This document shows positions 26,433 through 34,909 of a stretch of DNA of 64,000 bases, piece after piece. The stretch comes from Fibrella rubiginis. Lineage in GTDB: Bacteria > Bacteroidota > Bacteroidia > Cytophagales > Spirosomataceae. Below the pieces are notes generated by a model. That model saw nothing but the letters and a program-made list of their open reading frames with translations, had not been told where the DNA came from and did no database searches. The stretch is taken from NCBI RefSeq assembly GCF_017353185.1, contig NZ_JAFMYV010000019.1, positions 16,873 to 80,872 of the forward strand, given 5' to 3'. The position numbers and the translations under genes are program-made. Numbering within the stretch: position 1 is the stretch's first letter; every line of letters starts with the position of its first letter.

Positions 26433-26654
26433 ATGAGAATAGAAACCACATTGACAGAATACGTTATCCGACTTGATCGCGCTGCGTTCACGGCTGATGA
26501 AATCGAACGACTTATGCGTATGCTTCAACTTAGAGAGTTGGCGGGACGTTTGAAGGGTACGGCTCAGGAAGCAGACGATCTAGCTAATGAACTAATGCAA
26601 AGTTGGCAGGATAGCCAGACTGACCCAACAAACATCTTACCCAACGCACACTAG
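26433..26654 (+). CDS. Orphan antitoxin-like small protein at the element's left end
   Basis: 73 residues, mostly helical and charged (TEYVIRLDRAAFTADEIERL, GTAQEADDLANELMQSW). It is a close relative of the 72-residue protein at 36546, which is followed by a PIN-nuclease gene. Here no toxin follows; the next gene is on the other strand. The two copies are strongly similar at DNA level, including an identical CGCTGCGTTCACGGCTGATG core. It probably binds the chromosomal PIN toxin or regulates its promoter, which is inference from pairing. It lies 98 bp past attL and is thus inside the element. Confidence 0.7.
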   Translation: MRIETTLTEYVIRLDRAAFTADEIERLMRMLQLRELAGRLKGTAQEADDLANELMQSWQDSQTDPTNILPNAH

Positions 26655-26761
26655 CGCTTAAGGATGTCGTTTTCTCCCTAAACTAGGCGCAAGGTGGTAG
26701 GAGCAAGAAAAAACCCCGACACATAGCCAGGGTTCGTTCATTATAGCCTGATAGGTACTTA

Positions 26762-27157
26762 CTACTGGTCGTGTTCCAGCTCAGCGATGGCCGCCAATAA
26801 CAGCGTTTCTAACTCGCTGTTGATTGCGTCGTCCTCTGCCAGCCATACGGCGCAATTGTCGGACGAATCAGCCTTTCTAATTCTTTTGTCGTTGTCATTA
26901 CGCTTGTCGATCAACCGTTCTAGTATTTCCCCGTCGAAGGTGGCGGTAATGTCGGGGTGGGGTGTTACTTCTCGTAGTTTCAGCAATTGTTCTTCCACGT
27001 CCCAGACCAGATCATCTATTTGTATTTCCATAAACTCAATCGCCTGATAGTCCTTTGGGTCTTTGCTCTCAGCGAGCCAGCGAACAAACACCTTTCGGGC
27101 GGCAAGTAGAGTATTTAAGTCGTGGGCTACGTTTGAGAGATTGTTAGATTTTGACAT
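26762..27157 (-). CDS. Uncharacterised acidic helical protein in element
   Basis: 131 residues, no signal peptide, helical and acidic (AHDLNTLLAARKVFVRWLAES, YQAIEFMEIQIDDLVWDVEEQLLKL, NSELETLLLAAIAELEHDQ). No motif recognised. Codon use looks like that of a real gene. It is separated by over 600 bp from its neighbours on the right and may be an element cargo or regulatory gene. Confidence 0.6.
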   Translation of the reverse strand: MSKSNNLSNVAHDLNTLLAARKVFVRWLAESKDPKDYQAIEFMEIQIDDLVWDVEEQLLKLREVTPHPDITATFDGEILERLIDKRNDNDKRIRKADSSDNCAVWLAEDDAINSELETLLLAAIAELEHDQ

Positions 27158-27792
27158 GGCTAGTTATTGTCCCGTTTAAAGGCATTCGGTTAGTCCTGTG
27201 CCGTTGGGGACAGTGCAATGAAAAGAAACCAAACCGACACCTACAAGTCAATAATTTTCAACATCAGGTTTCTTGCTGCCTTTTGCTGCATACCCATTTT
27301 ATGGGCTGATTTATTCCCATAGGGGTTATGCCCGTCGGTGCTATTATCCTTCTGTTCTGTAGTCCACCAAATGCAACAAAAAGTAGTTTATTTAACGGTC
27401 ATCTTTTGTGTTTATCTCCCATGTTCACTGCACAAAAAGCCCGTTGGTATCGGCGTCATCAATCGCTTAAAACGAGATGACAATATTTTCATGTAAGCTA
27501 CCGGGGGGTATTTGGGGTCAGGGGTGCGGGCTTTCTGGAACGGGGGGCTAACCCTACAATTTGGCTATCAGCGAAAAAAAACCAACTAAAATTTACAAAT
27601 AAGGCTGTTTTGCTAATGTGCTTATACGGCTGATAATCAACGAACTGTAGTAGTCTCGTGCGGGCGCGTTGGGGGTGTTGCGTTGATGTGGGGAGTTGTG
27701 GGGGGAATAGAAGGGGAAAGGGGTAGTATCTGGCTCTGATCAAATTTATTGTTGCGTACGGACAGAATGTATATTAGCGAAAATTCCGCCCG
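27158..27792. other. Long non-coding stretch inside the element
   Basis: About 630 bp with lower GC than the flanks on its left side and G-runs on the right (27510-27720, including GGGGGGTA and GTGGGGAGTTGTGGGGGG). A 41-codon frame at 27371-27496 is the only plausible small gene. An 81-codon leftward frame at 27498-27743 is proline-rich and looks spurious. The position between outward-facing genes would suit a replication origin or regulatory region, but I see no iterons. Confidence 0.4.
27371..27496 (+). CDS. Possible 41-residue exported peptide
   Basis: ATG at 27371. It encodes a basic start, a hydrophobic run (VVYLTVIFCVYLPCS) with a lipobox-like LPCS, and a basic tail ending at a TAA. 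Nothing outside the sequence supports it. The signal-like beginning in a non-coding gap is the only argument. Confidence 0.25.
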   Translation: MQQKVVYLTVIFCVYLPCSLHKKPVGIGVINRLKRDDNIFM

Positions 27793-28032
27793 ATGCTCTC
27801 CGCCCGACAACTCCAGCGTTTGTGCCTGCTGACCATCCTGATCTGCCTGCTGCTGCTACTGGCGGGTGGGGTCGGCAGCTTCCTCTACAGCCAGAAGCTG
27901 TGGTGGTACCACGACAAGAGCGACACCCTTGTCTCGCAGCTCGACCTCTTCAACCACTTGGCGAAAGACACCCTGCGTATCCTGCTCGTCATCGCCGTTA
28001 TCGGCGCGGTCTACCTCGCCAAAAAGGAATAA
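27793..28032 (+). CDS. Small two-helix membrane protein in element
   Basis: 79 residues with two membrane helices (LCLLTILICLLLLLAGGVGSFL and TLRILLVIAVIGAVYLA) joined by a polar loop containing SQKLWWYHDKSDT. Both ends should face the cytoplasm. No family recognised. Hairpins follow at 28036 and 28081. Small double-helix proteins in mobile elements include holin-like and toxin-like peptides, but nothing here decides between them. Confidence 0.6.
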   Translation: MLSARQLQRLCLLTILICLLLLLAGGVGSFLYSQKLWWYHDKSDTLVSQLDLFNHLAKDTLRILLVIAVIGAVYLAKKE

Positions 28033-28080
28033 AGTGTCCTTTTTCCTCTATTAAAAAAAGGACATAAAAGACTATCTAGT

Positions 28081-28099
28081 AGGCTATTGGAGCCTTTTT
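28081..28099 (+). terminator. Intrinsic terminator
   Basis: AGGCT pairs with AGCCT around ATTGG, followed by TTTTT. It lies downstream of the small membrane protein. Another stem (GTCCTTTTT/AAAAAGGAC) lies at 28036-28063. Confidence 0.55.
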
Positions 28100-28100
28100 C

Positions 28101-28119
28101 AGTACTATGGCATAGTACT
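28101..28119. promoter_or_regulatory. Short palindrome AGTACTATGGCATAGTACT, possible operator
   Basis: A 19-base palindrome with a single unpaired central base, located between the terminators of two convergent element genes. Symmetry and size suit a dimeric regulator or a recombination or replication protein. Confidence 0.4.
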
Positions 28120-28150
28120 ATGGGCTGACTCACTCAGTTATAATAAGCAT

Positions 28151-28190
28151 GAGAAAGAAGCCAGCGACCCTACACGTTGGCCCCTTTCTT
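28151..28190 (-). terminator. Terminator of the 532-residue element gene
   Basis: Read leftward, AAGAAAGGGGCCAACG pairs imperfectly with CGCTGGCTTCTTTCTC, the last part being T-rich. It lies 10 bp past the stop at 28200. Confidence 0.5.
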
Positions 28191-28199
28191 ATGTGTCAG

Positions 28200-29792
28200 C
28201 TACGGATTAGGTCCAAGTAGAAAACTGCGTAATTCCTGCGCTCGAAGCTGCTGCGCTCTACTTGGTATCAGGCCGGATAGCGGCGAACGGCTACCTGTTT
28301 CGGCTGGGGTACTGATTACCGTCTGCGCCCGCTTCTCATCGCTGTTGTTGGTGGCCGATATACTACCCATCTGGTTAGCGGCAAGTGGTGAATAGGGCAT
28401 GGGTAGTAGCACCTGGACGGGCTTTTTGTCAATAATAGCCGTGCCCATCAAATGAGGCACCCGGTTTTCTGCTGCTCCGCTCCCTTCCTTGCCCGCTGGC
28501 ACATAGTAAATGTGGTTGGTATCGACCTGCTGAAACTGGATCACCGTACCGTCGGGGTTGCGGTGGCGTCTGCCCCGTAGGTCGGTTACGCTCATCAGGT
28601 TTGAGGCAATAACACCGGGCTTTTGAATCGGGCGGCCTTCCTTATCATAGCCACCGTCTAGCAGTGGCGGTATGGCCGATTCAATACCCAATGATTTAAC
28701 CATTGCCTCCCCGACGGGACCGCCAACACCGGGGCCGCGTTTCACCGTCCTGCCATTGAGTAGTAAGGGCTGGCTGCTGATCTTGACCTCCTGTAGATTT
28801 TTCGGGTCGGGTGCCCAAATATGCTGCACAATGCCAGCACTACCCGTACTGCCCCCTTTGGCCTCGGCCTGGGCTTTCTGAGCCTGCGCATCCTTTAGAC
28901 TGACCTCGGCATTGGTACGCTGACGTTCCAGGCTCATGCCCTCCCGCTGGATAGCCAACCCCTGCCCCTGGTAGTTTAACGCCTGTTGCCGGAAGGCGTT
29001 TTGCTGGGCCTGCTCGGCGGCATCCCACGGCGACTGCGAATCCATCTTCCAGGTTCGCCCACCTTGGTAGTTCACCCGGCGCATATAGTCCTGCGCCTCG
29101 GCGGGGGAGAGACCCTCGGACAGCAGGTGTCCGTAGAGATCATCCCGCGTCACCTCAAAGGCCCGTTGCTGGAGCTTGCCGTTCACCACCGTTGTCTGGC
29201 CGTACTGCCCTTTTGTGCTGTGGTTTTTGTCGAAGTAGTCCCACACGTTCTTGGGGGCATCGTAGGCGCCTCGGAAAACCAGCCGGTCGGTGCGTCCCTG
29301 CATATAGTCGAGGTAGTCTTTATCGAAGTCGCCCACGATGAGCTTCCCCTTCGCCTCAGCATCCTTGGCCAGGGCGTAGTTGGCTTTGGTTTGTAAAGCC
29401 TGCTGACGTAATGGATGAGCCAGCAGCTGTTTGGCGAACTGCTTGGCCAGGTAGTCGCCCCGCTCGCGACCATAACGGGTTACGTCACCTCCGTAATCAT
29501 CGGTAATCTCTTTCTCCACTTGTTGCCGGAACGGCTCGGTGAGATTCAGGTTCAGCCGGGCTTTGTCGGGGGCAAGAAAATCCTGCTGATCGACGAGCGA
29601 TAGGGTATTTTGCACGCTGGCTAAGGCGGTGCGTTTCTCCTCAGCAGCTTGAGCCGCCTGCTGCTGCTCCATCTGCATGAGCTGGAGATTCGCCGCTTTG
29701 TCAGCCCGCTCCTGGGCAAAGTTGCGGGTCGGCATGAGCGCCACGGCGAGGCCCGCTGAGAACCGGGGGTTGGGATTACCGAAAGGATTCAT
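28200..29792 (-). CDS. Phage-structural-like protein of unknown function in element
   Basis: 530 residues from the ATG at 29792 (an ATG two codons earlier is an alternative). It opens NPFGNPNPRFSAGLAVALMPTRNFAQERADKAANLQLMQMEQQQ, then a long Gln/Ala-rich helical region. Around residues 100-260 is a folded region (DDYGGDVTRYGRERGDYLAKQFAKQLL, FDKDYLDYMQGRTDRL, TRDDLYGHLLSEGLSPAEAQDYMRRV). After a helical Q/A/K stretch, the C-terminal half is beta-rich (IVQHIWAPDPKNLQEV, LRGRRHRNPDGTVIQFQQ). The layout recalls phage internal-virion or tail-associated proteins, but I recognise no named family. It is the only candidate structural gene in the element. Confidence 0.6.
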   Translation of the reverse strand: MNPFGNPNPRFSAGLAVALMPTRNFAQERADKAANLQLMQMEQQQAAQAAEEKRTALASVQNTLSLVDQQDFLAPDKARLNLNLTEPFRQQVEKEITDDYGGDVTRYGRERGDYLAKQFAKQLLAHPLRQQALQTKANYALAKDAEAKGKLIVGDFDKDYLDYMQGRTDRLVFRGAYDAPKNVWDYFDKNHSTKGQYGQTTVVNGKLQQRAFEVTRDDLYGHLLSEGLSPAEAQDYMRRVNYQGGRTWKMDSQSPWDAAEQAQQNAFRQQALNYQGQGLAIQREGMSLERQRTNAEVSLKDAQAQKAQAEAKGGSTGSAGIVQHIWAPDPKNLQEVKISSQPLLLNGRTVKRGPGVGGPVGEAMVKSLGIESAIPPLLDGGYDKEGRPIQKPGVIASNLMSVTDLRGRRHRNPDGTVIQFQQVDTNHIYYVPAGKEGSGAAENRVPHLMGTAIIDKKPVQVLLPMPYSPLAANQMGSISATNNSDEKRAQTVISTPAETGSRSPLSGLIPSRAQQLRAQELRSFLLGPNP

Positions 29793-29822
29793 AAGCAAGG
29801 GGAATAGTTGGTTGGTAAGGGG

Positions 29823-30008
29823 TTAGTAAAGGTGAGAGACCCGCTCGAAGGCTTCTTTCGCTTCGGCATAGGTGAAGGCTTTGTATCTTGTGGAGCCGGG
29901 GTAGTGCTGGCCTGCCTCATAGACCTGATACGGCTTTCGTGCGGAGTAGGCGGCGCACAGTATCCACGTTCTACCGATGGCGTCAACAAATCGTTTTGCC
30001 GCGATCAT
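29823..30008 (-). CDS. Small uncharacterised basic protein in element
   Basis: 61 residues from the ATG at 30008. A longer frame to 30071 would add residues coded by the 30028-30119 palindrome (GFVGFVGV) and is rejected. The protein is compact, with aromatic and basic residues (AAKRFVDAIGRTWILCAAYSARKPYQVYEAG, STRYKAFTYAEAKEAFERV). No known motif. It lies between the primase gene and the phage-like gene on the same strand, 30 bp upstream of the latter, so it is probably co-transcribed. Confidence 0.6.
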   Translation of the reverse strand: MIAAKRFVDAIGRTWILCAAYSARKPYQVYEAGQHYPGSTRYKAFTYAEAKEAFERVSHLY

Positions 30009-30027
30009 ACTACAGTTGTTAATCAGC

Positions 30028-30119
30028 CCAAATGCGTAAGGTGACACGCCGACAAAACCGACAAAACCCACGAATTGCCCTTTTGTCGGTTCTGTCGGTA
30101 CGTCGTCTTACGCATTTGG
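30028..30119. repeat. 92-bp two-level palindrome at the end of the primase gene
   Basis: The outer arms CCAAATGCGTAAG (30028-30040) and its exact complement (30107-30119) enclose inner arms CCGACAAAACCGACAAAA (30049-30066) and TTTTGTCGGTTCTGTCGG (30081-30098; one mismatch). The arms themselves contain tandem CCGACAAAA units. The stop codon of the primase lies in the right outer arm. It could be a terminator, an origin or a primase target. Confidence 0.85.
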
Positions 30120-32537
30120 TAAGAAGGACGGGTGGATAGCATACGTGGGTGACTCGGGCCTACCGGTGCCTGGGGCATCAGATGTTGATTCCCGTAGGCA
30201 GTACCGGGCAATCAATTCACCAATGGCTGTTTCGACCTGTTCAGTAGTCTTTAGGTGACTCCATCCCATCCGTACTATGTCGCGAACCTTGAAGCCGTCA
30301 GATAGCTTACCTCGGCGTATTTCGGTTAAGATTCGGGTAGCCCCTTCGATACTGACGGTATCGAGTAAGCCATAGATGCGCCGGGCATGGCTCATGAGAT
30401 AGTCACACCACCGTACGGCCATTGCTGCGGCTTCCACAGAAACACCCTTGGGTTCACTATCCGAATCAGCACAATTCACCACATGAAAAATCAGGGCCAA
30501 CGAGGGCATCAGGCTTCTATACTTGGTAAAATGTTCGAGTAACAACCCTTGCTCAGCAGGTAGTACAACCGTTTCCCATGCGGTGAGCCATTCCCTAAAA
30601 ATGGCCTGCGCTTCTGGCGCAAAGCGGGTATATGGGAAGCGGTTATACTCGTCGGCGGCGTACCCGATTTCCCCCAAATCCATATCGGCTATCTTACGAA
30701 TCAACGTAAAGGCCCTGTCTCTGGCTGGCTTGTCGGGTACATCGTCGGTATAGCTCCAATTGGCACGATCCGGGAAAACGGCCAACTGTAACCGCTGCAC
30801 GAAACCATCGTTTTCGTAGCCGGTAGCGGCTTGAAGATAACCCAGCAGTTTAGCCGGCTGGATACCTCCCAGCAGGGACACACACACGTTCTTAATATGC
30901 ATGGTCCCACGCCCGATACGGTCAATGCTCGTGCCTCCGTTGCCGTTCCAGGCTTCCAGATAGAACGCCCGGTCTTGCTCGTGTCCCGCCCGGTCCCAGC
31001 CTGCTAGTAGGCCGGTTAGCTCATCCCGGAATTGAAGAAGCCCGTTAGGGTTTTCATTGAGCAACTCGCCCAACTTTTCTACGGTCGCGTCAGATGTCAT
31101 ATATCGCCGTTCTGTGGGCTTCTCCGGTGCCTCTGGATAGTCGACGGCATTGCTTACTATCTTTCCCTTAAGCCGGTCTTGCTCCTGCGATAGGTAGACC
31201 TTTTTCTGTGCCTCGTAAGTAATCTGGCCCGCCTGGTAACGAAGTTGCTGCTGTTCGTGGTCTTCCATTGATTCCGTAATCAGCCGGTTCAGGGGCTTTA
31301 GCACCTCGGCTACCGACGGGGTTTTTAGCGCCGATGGTTCACCGATAACAGCCCCCCATAGGTTAGGTACGATTGTCCAGTCGTCATTGGCTTTGGGCTT
31401 AATAGCGAGCCGGGTACCAACTAGTGATGATAACATCACTACGGCCGCCGAAGCCGTAAAATCGAGGGGGCATTTCATCCGGTGGGCAATGTCAGCCAGC
31501 CACGGCCGGAGCGGTTCGGGCAACATGTCGCTTTCCAGCTTCGGCACGGTTGGCAGTTCTGGTTTAAGCGGTACGGGTTGCGGCCACTCCTGAGGATGCG
31601 TAGTGTGGTGCGAGTGCTGGTAGGTAGAACGATAATCGGCGGCGTCTGTAATCGGCTGGGTCTTGCCTGCCTCAATTTGCTTTCTGATCTTCCGGCAATC
31701 GCTCTCGTAGCTTTTATCATCCTGCCATGTCCAGACGGCACCTTCCAGCGCAGAAATAACAGCCGACTCATCGACTAGCCCCCCCGCGATATATCCCCCA
31801 GCCAGATAAGCAAATTTGCAAAGCACCTCGTTTCTTTTGCCTGCGGGGGCGGCTTCGATCTGACTAACCCAATCCCCTACGTCGGCTCTGTCTAATCCAT
31901 GTTTGTTTGAACGAGTGCGTTCTGACTCGACTGGTGGAGCCTGCTGTTTGCTGACGGGTACAGCGTATTCATCCGCTAACGGCATTATCGAGCTGTCAGC
32001 GTTGTAATAGACATTGGGATCGTGGGGCAGAAAACAGAGCCGATCCACGTTCTTACCGCTGGCGTCGAGTTCGGTCTCGGTAACGCCGTAGCAGTCCCGG
32101 TAGTAGTCGGACAGTTGCCGAAAAAATGCCTCGTGCGCATCTCCGGTCGGGCAGTCGATCTTAACCACGCACTTCAAGCCATTACCCGACGGGGAGATAA
32201 ATAGCACATGGGTAAACTCATCGGTCACTAGCTGCTTTCTAAGTGCAGTTAACCGTTCGGGCGGCAACTTGTCAAAGTCAGTACAGATAAGCCCGCTATG
32301 GGTCTGCAAATTGGCTTTGGCGCGAGTGGGCCCAAATTCGCCCGACCACGTAACGGCCACGAAACCCGTCTTTTTGTAGGTCGCTTTCGCCTCGGCATCA
32401 GGCAGTGCCCGAAGATGTTCCGTCTGTGGCTGGTACTTGGTTGAAGCAATTCGCTGAACCAGTACGACGGGGGTAGCCTGAACTTCGTAGGGCTGGTTCG
32501 TCAGCGCGTTCTTAAACACCGATAGGTTAGGCTGCAT
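30108..32537 (-). CDS. VirE_N (BT4734-like) plus DUF3987 primase-helicase-type replication protein
   Basis: 809 residues. The N-terminal ~200 fit the BT4734/VirE_N domain (LSVFKNALTNQPYEVQAT, GLICTDFDKLPPERL, FISPSGNGLKCVVKID, DRLCFLPHDPNVYYN). The ~470 residues from about 320 fit DUF3987 (FTASAAVVMLSSLVGTRLAI, LWGAVIGEPSALKTPSVAEVL with a Walker-A-like GEPSALKTPS, LLQFRDELTGLLAGWD as Walker B, VSLLGGIQPAKLLGYL, DGFVQRLQLAVFPD). Such proteins are replication or primase proteins of Bacteroidota mobile elements, acting with element DNA in the cytoplasm. The start overlaps the upstream gene by 11 bp, so translation is coupled. Confidence 0.88.
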   Translation of the reverse strand: MQPNLSVFKNALTNQPYEVQATPVVLVQRIASTKYQPQTEHLRALPDAEAKATYKKTGFVAVTWSGEFGPTRAKANLQTHSGLICTDFDKLPPERLTALRKQLVTDEFTHVLFISPSGNGLKCVVKIDCPTGDAHEAFFRQLSDYYRDCYGVTETELDASGKNVDRLCFLPHDPNVYYNADSSIMPLADEYAVPVSKQQAPPVESERTRSNKHGLDRADVGDWVSQIEAAPAGKRNEVLCKFAYLAGGYIAGGLVDESAVISALEGAVWTWQDDKSYESDCRKIRKQIEAGKTQPITDAADYRSTYQHSHHTTHPQEWPQPVPLKPELPTVPKLESDMLPEPLRPWLADIAHRMKCPLDFTASAAVVMLSSLVGTRLAIKPKANDDWTIVPNLWGAVIGEPSALKTPSVAEVLKPLNRLITESMEDHEQQQLRYQAGQITYEAQKKVYLSQEQDRLKGKIVSNAVDYPEAPEKPTERRYMTSDATVEKLGELLNENPNGLLQFRDELTGLLAGWDRAGHEQDRAFYLEAWNGNGGTSIDRIGRGTMHIKNVCVSLLGGIQPAKLLGYLQAATGYENDGFVQRLQLAVFPDRANWSYTDDVPDKPARDRAFTLIRKIADMDLGEIGYAADEYNRFPYTRFAPEAQAIFREWLTAWETVVLPAEQGLLLEHFTKYRSLMPSLALIFHVVNCADSDSEPKGVSVEAAAMAVRWCDYLMSHARRIYGLLDTVSIEGATRILTEIRRGKLSDGFKVRDIVRMGWSHLKTTEQVETAIGELIARYCLRESTSDAPGTGRPESPTYAIHPSFLPNA

Positions 32538-32865
32538 GGCGTGAAGCCTTTGCGCGGGCGAATCGAGACGCCCACAAGTTGCGAGCGGGGGTTAACCCAT
32601 AGTCGGTATCGTCGCGGTCGGCGGGGTACGCTGGCGGGGTTGTGGTCAACGACTCAGCGTAGATTTTCACCTCGGCTAAAAAGTCGGCTAAGGCCTCGTC
32701 AGCCCCAACGTAAACCGGCACCTCGCTACGGTTATCATACGCCTTTACGGTGCCGTAGCGAGCGTACATACGGGGTATGGCGGGGTTTGTCAAACCCTCG
32801 TTTCGGAGAACGTAAAAACATTCCGTTCTTCCTATAAAAGATGTTGGAAAGCTGGTAACTTGCAT
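32527..32865 (-). CDS. Uncharacterised protein upstream of the primase
   Basis: 112 residues, no signal peptide and no known motif (FYVLRNEGLTNPAIPRMYARYGTVKAYDN, VYVGADEALADFLAEVKIYAESL). It overlaps the primase start by 11 bp, so it belongs to the replication operon. It could be an accessory replication or copy-control protein; that is inferred from position only. Confidence 0.65.
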   Translation of the reverse strand: MQVTSFPTSFIGRTECFYVLRNEGLTNPAIPRMYARYGTVKAYDNRSEVPVYVGADEALADFLAEVKIYAESLTTTPPAYPADRDDTDYGLTPARNLWASRFARAKASRHAA

Positions 32866-32991
32866 TGGAAATCATAAAGTTAATAAGCCGTAGCCGGGGG
32901 GCGCGGCTCTTTTGTTTTCTACTTTGTGGGGGCGGTAGGTCGCTGAGATTCGCGGACCAGTATGAGGGCTACGATAGCCAACTCGAACACG

Positions 32992-33348
32992 TCAAATGCC
33001 GTCATTGCCAAACGAGGCTAACCAGTTTTGCAGGGCCGGCAAGGTGCTGACTACATGAACCGGGGTGCCCTTCTCCTGCGGGGCGGTTAGTGGCTGTTTC
33101 CCTCCTGGCATCGGGGCGAACACGCGAAACTGTCGGCGGCCAATGTTGGCCCGGAAAAGCATGCCTGAGCTGTCGGTCAGTTTACCGACGTGCCAGACCT
33201 GGCCGCCGTTGCCGCGTATTGTGTTGGCTATATCGAGTAGCAGAACGGGGGCGTCTCTACGGTTTTCGGGGTCAGGCTGGGCTGGGCCGAATGGTAGGCT
33301 GTCAGCCTCAAAATCTAATCCGAACAATGGAAAGCCGTTGCTGCTCAT
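32992..33348 (-). CDS. Uncharacterised element protein, coupled to the HTH gene
   Basis: 118 residues from the ATG at 33348. That codon overlaps the stop of the HTH gene (ATGA), which decides the start against the longer frame from 33387. The content is mixed alpha/beta (FPLFGLDFEADSLPFG, APVLLLDIANTIRGNGGQVWHVGKL, RANIGRRQFRVFAPM, TPVHVVSTLPALQNWLASFG). No family recognised. Confidence 0.65.
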   Translation of the reverse strand: MSSNGFPLFGLDFEADSLPFGPAQPDPENRRDAPVLLLDIANTIRGNGGQVWHVGKLTDSSGMLFRANIGRRQFRVFAPMPGGKQPLTAPQEKGTPVHVVSTLPALQNWLASFGNDGI

Positions 33349-33641
33349 GCCTCGCTGGTGGTTGCCCGTTTGCCTTCGTTCAACCAAGCGACTAGTTCCG
33401 ACCGATTAAAGGTCAACCGGTTTCCTCTTTTCGAGTGTGGTATTTTGCGTTGCCCAACAAGCGCATAAATGCGGGCCTCTGAAAGCCTGGTTACAGTGCA
33501 GGCTAATTTTACCCCTCCTACCTCGTCCGGTACGCCGTGGCTAGGCTGTGCTGCCATGAGGGCATAAAGCTGGTCTATTTTCTGGCCTATAGCGTAAATG
33601 GCTGCGGGCAACTGGTCGAATGAAAAAGCCTCTTTTTGCAT
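33345..33641 (-). CDS. Excisionase-family helix-turn-helix DNA-binding protein
   Basis: 98 residues. The N-terminal helix (QLPAAIYAIGQKIDQLYALMA) is followed by a MerR/excisionase-like HTH_17 domain: KLACTVTRLSEARIYALVGQRKIPHSKRGNRLTFNRSELVAWLNEGKR. This 'select-strategy, RxxIPhxkrGnrl.F...eL..Wl' layout is standard for Xis-like proteins of Bacteroidota elements. It probably binds the att-proximal arm sites and controls excision, or regulates the operon. Coupled by ATGA overlap to the following gene. Confidence 0.85.
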   Translation of the reverse strand: MQKEAFSFDQLPAAIYAIGQKIDQLYALMAAQPSHGVPDEVGGVKLACTVTRLSEARIYALVGQRKIPHSKRGNRLTFNRSELVAWLNEGKRATTSEA

Positions 33642-33723
33642 TGGTTATCGTTGATTGATTCCGATGCAAAAAGAGGCGGTAATGGATTGGCAATACAGTG
33701 GCAATATTGGCAATAGCCTACTA

Positions 33724-34821
33724 CTAACAAGATTCTGATAGGCCAAAATCTCTAAAGTAAGAGGCAGGGCCTCTCTTTGAAAAATTGGTTTTCGTCACTG
33801 TGCGATCCTGCCCAGAGTACTTGTTAAGAAAGACGGCGCGAATGAAATCAATAAATGAATCATGTATTCGACGTGTACCGTAGAGTTCACTATGGAGCCT
33901 GTGAAAAGTCTTACTAATATGCCCCGTAGGGATGTCTATTTGAGTAATGGGTTTGATGTTTTCAGGTATGACGTCTTCTAGCGCGAGGTGGTCAGCATAA
34001 TTAATTAGTCGCTCAAAATCTTCACTACTCATGATTGGCTGTTTCTGCGGGTTAAGACCACTCAATGGGGCAAGTATTGACCGCACACACCCTTTCTTTC
34101 TCTCGGCCTCGTCATTGGCTGGCCGTGTGTCGGCTACAGCTTGAACAGGCGTTTGCTCATTTGTAAGGGGAGTTGGTTGTGTAGTTTCCGTACTTACTTG
34201 GCTTGATGGTTTCAGGACTTCGATTCGATCACTAAGCCCAATGCAGAACGAGCACCACTGTAGCCAGTAGCCTTTCACCTGCCTAAACGCTATTGCATTC
34301 TGCTTGAATACTTCATTTTCATACAACTTGTCAATAGAGAAGAACTCGTATGAAGTGCCTAACCAGAAAGCATATTCCCTTTCATGTGGTAACGGTTCAG
34401 AGGCCGCCATGTGCATACCATCAAAATCTATATCCTCAAAGTCTGCACCCGCTGGTAAGACTTCCTCACGTACTACAGGATAGCCTTCTAGTCGTTGATT
34501 GATTTCTTTTGCCTGCTCAATATATTTATCGAACCAAAGGCTTAGCTGGTTCGTGTACAATAGTCGCTGCCTGTCGGTAGAGTGCGCCATGTGCAGTGCG
34601 TTACGCTCTAACTCGGTATAGGCCCTTTCCTGTAGCGCGAGCACTTTTTCCATACGAGGCCATAGGTTTACTTTTGCGTCGTGTGGATTTAAGAGGCTGG
34701 GTTGGCGTAGCAGAAACTCGTCCCCCCGACTGACAATAGAATTGCCTACTTCTTTTAGTACGTCTACTAATTGGTCAAATTCCGTACTGGTGAACAGAAT
34801 CCGGCTATCTGTTGTATTCAT
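33724..34821 (-). CDS. Uncharacterised protein between integrase and HTH gene
   Basis: 365 residues, no signal or membrane segment. The N-terminal ~200 are helical (TEFDQLVDVLKEVGNSIVSRGDEFLLRQ, RAYTELERNALHMAH, WLGTSYEFFSIDKLYENEVFKQNAIAFRQVKGYWLQWCSFC). A Thr/Pro/Gln-rich linker follows, then a basic C-terminal domain (MSSEDFERLINYADHLAL, ELYGTRRIHDSFIDFIRAVFLN). No family recognised. Its position next to the integrase is where elements often carry cargo or phage-interference genes, but there is no direct evidence for that. Base composition is more AT-rich than its neighbours. Confidence 0.65.
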   Translation of the reverse strand: MNTTDSRILFTSTEFDQLVDVLKEVGNSIVSRGDEFLLRQPSLLNPHDAKVNLWPRMEKVLALQERAYTELERNALHMAHSTDRQRLLYTNQLSLWFDKYIEQAKEINQRLEGYPVVREEVLPAGADFEDIDFDGMHMAASEPLPHEREYAFWLGTSYEFFSIDKLYENEVFKQNAIAFRQVKGYWLQWCSFCIGLSDRIEVLKPSSQVSTETTQPTPLTNEQTPVQAVADTRPANDEAERKKGCVRSILAPLSGLNPQKQPIMSSEDFERLINYADHLALEDVIPENIKPITQIDIPTGHISKTFHRLHSELYGTRRIHDSFIDFIRAVFLNKYSGQDRTVTKTNFSKRGPASYFRDFGLSESC

Positions 34822-34909
34822 GGTGCTGTTATTGATTTGCCCCCGGCTCGATGTGGTAGTTGAGTCGGGGGCTTTTTTGAGCCTGAACAGTCGCTACTAC
34901 TGCAAGGGT

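Noticed and set aside
27498..27743. 81-codon leftward frame in the element gap
   Set aside because: Proline-rich, without recognisable structure, and covers G-runs. Probably chance.
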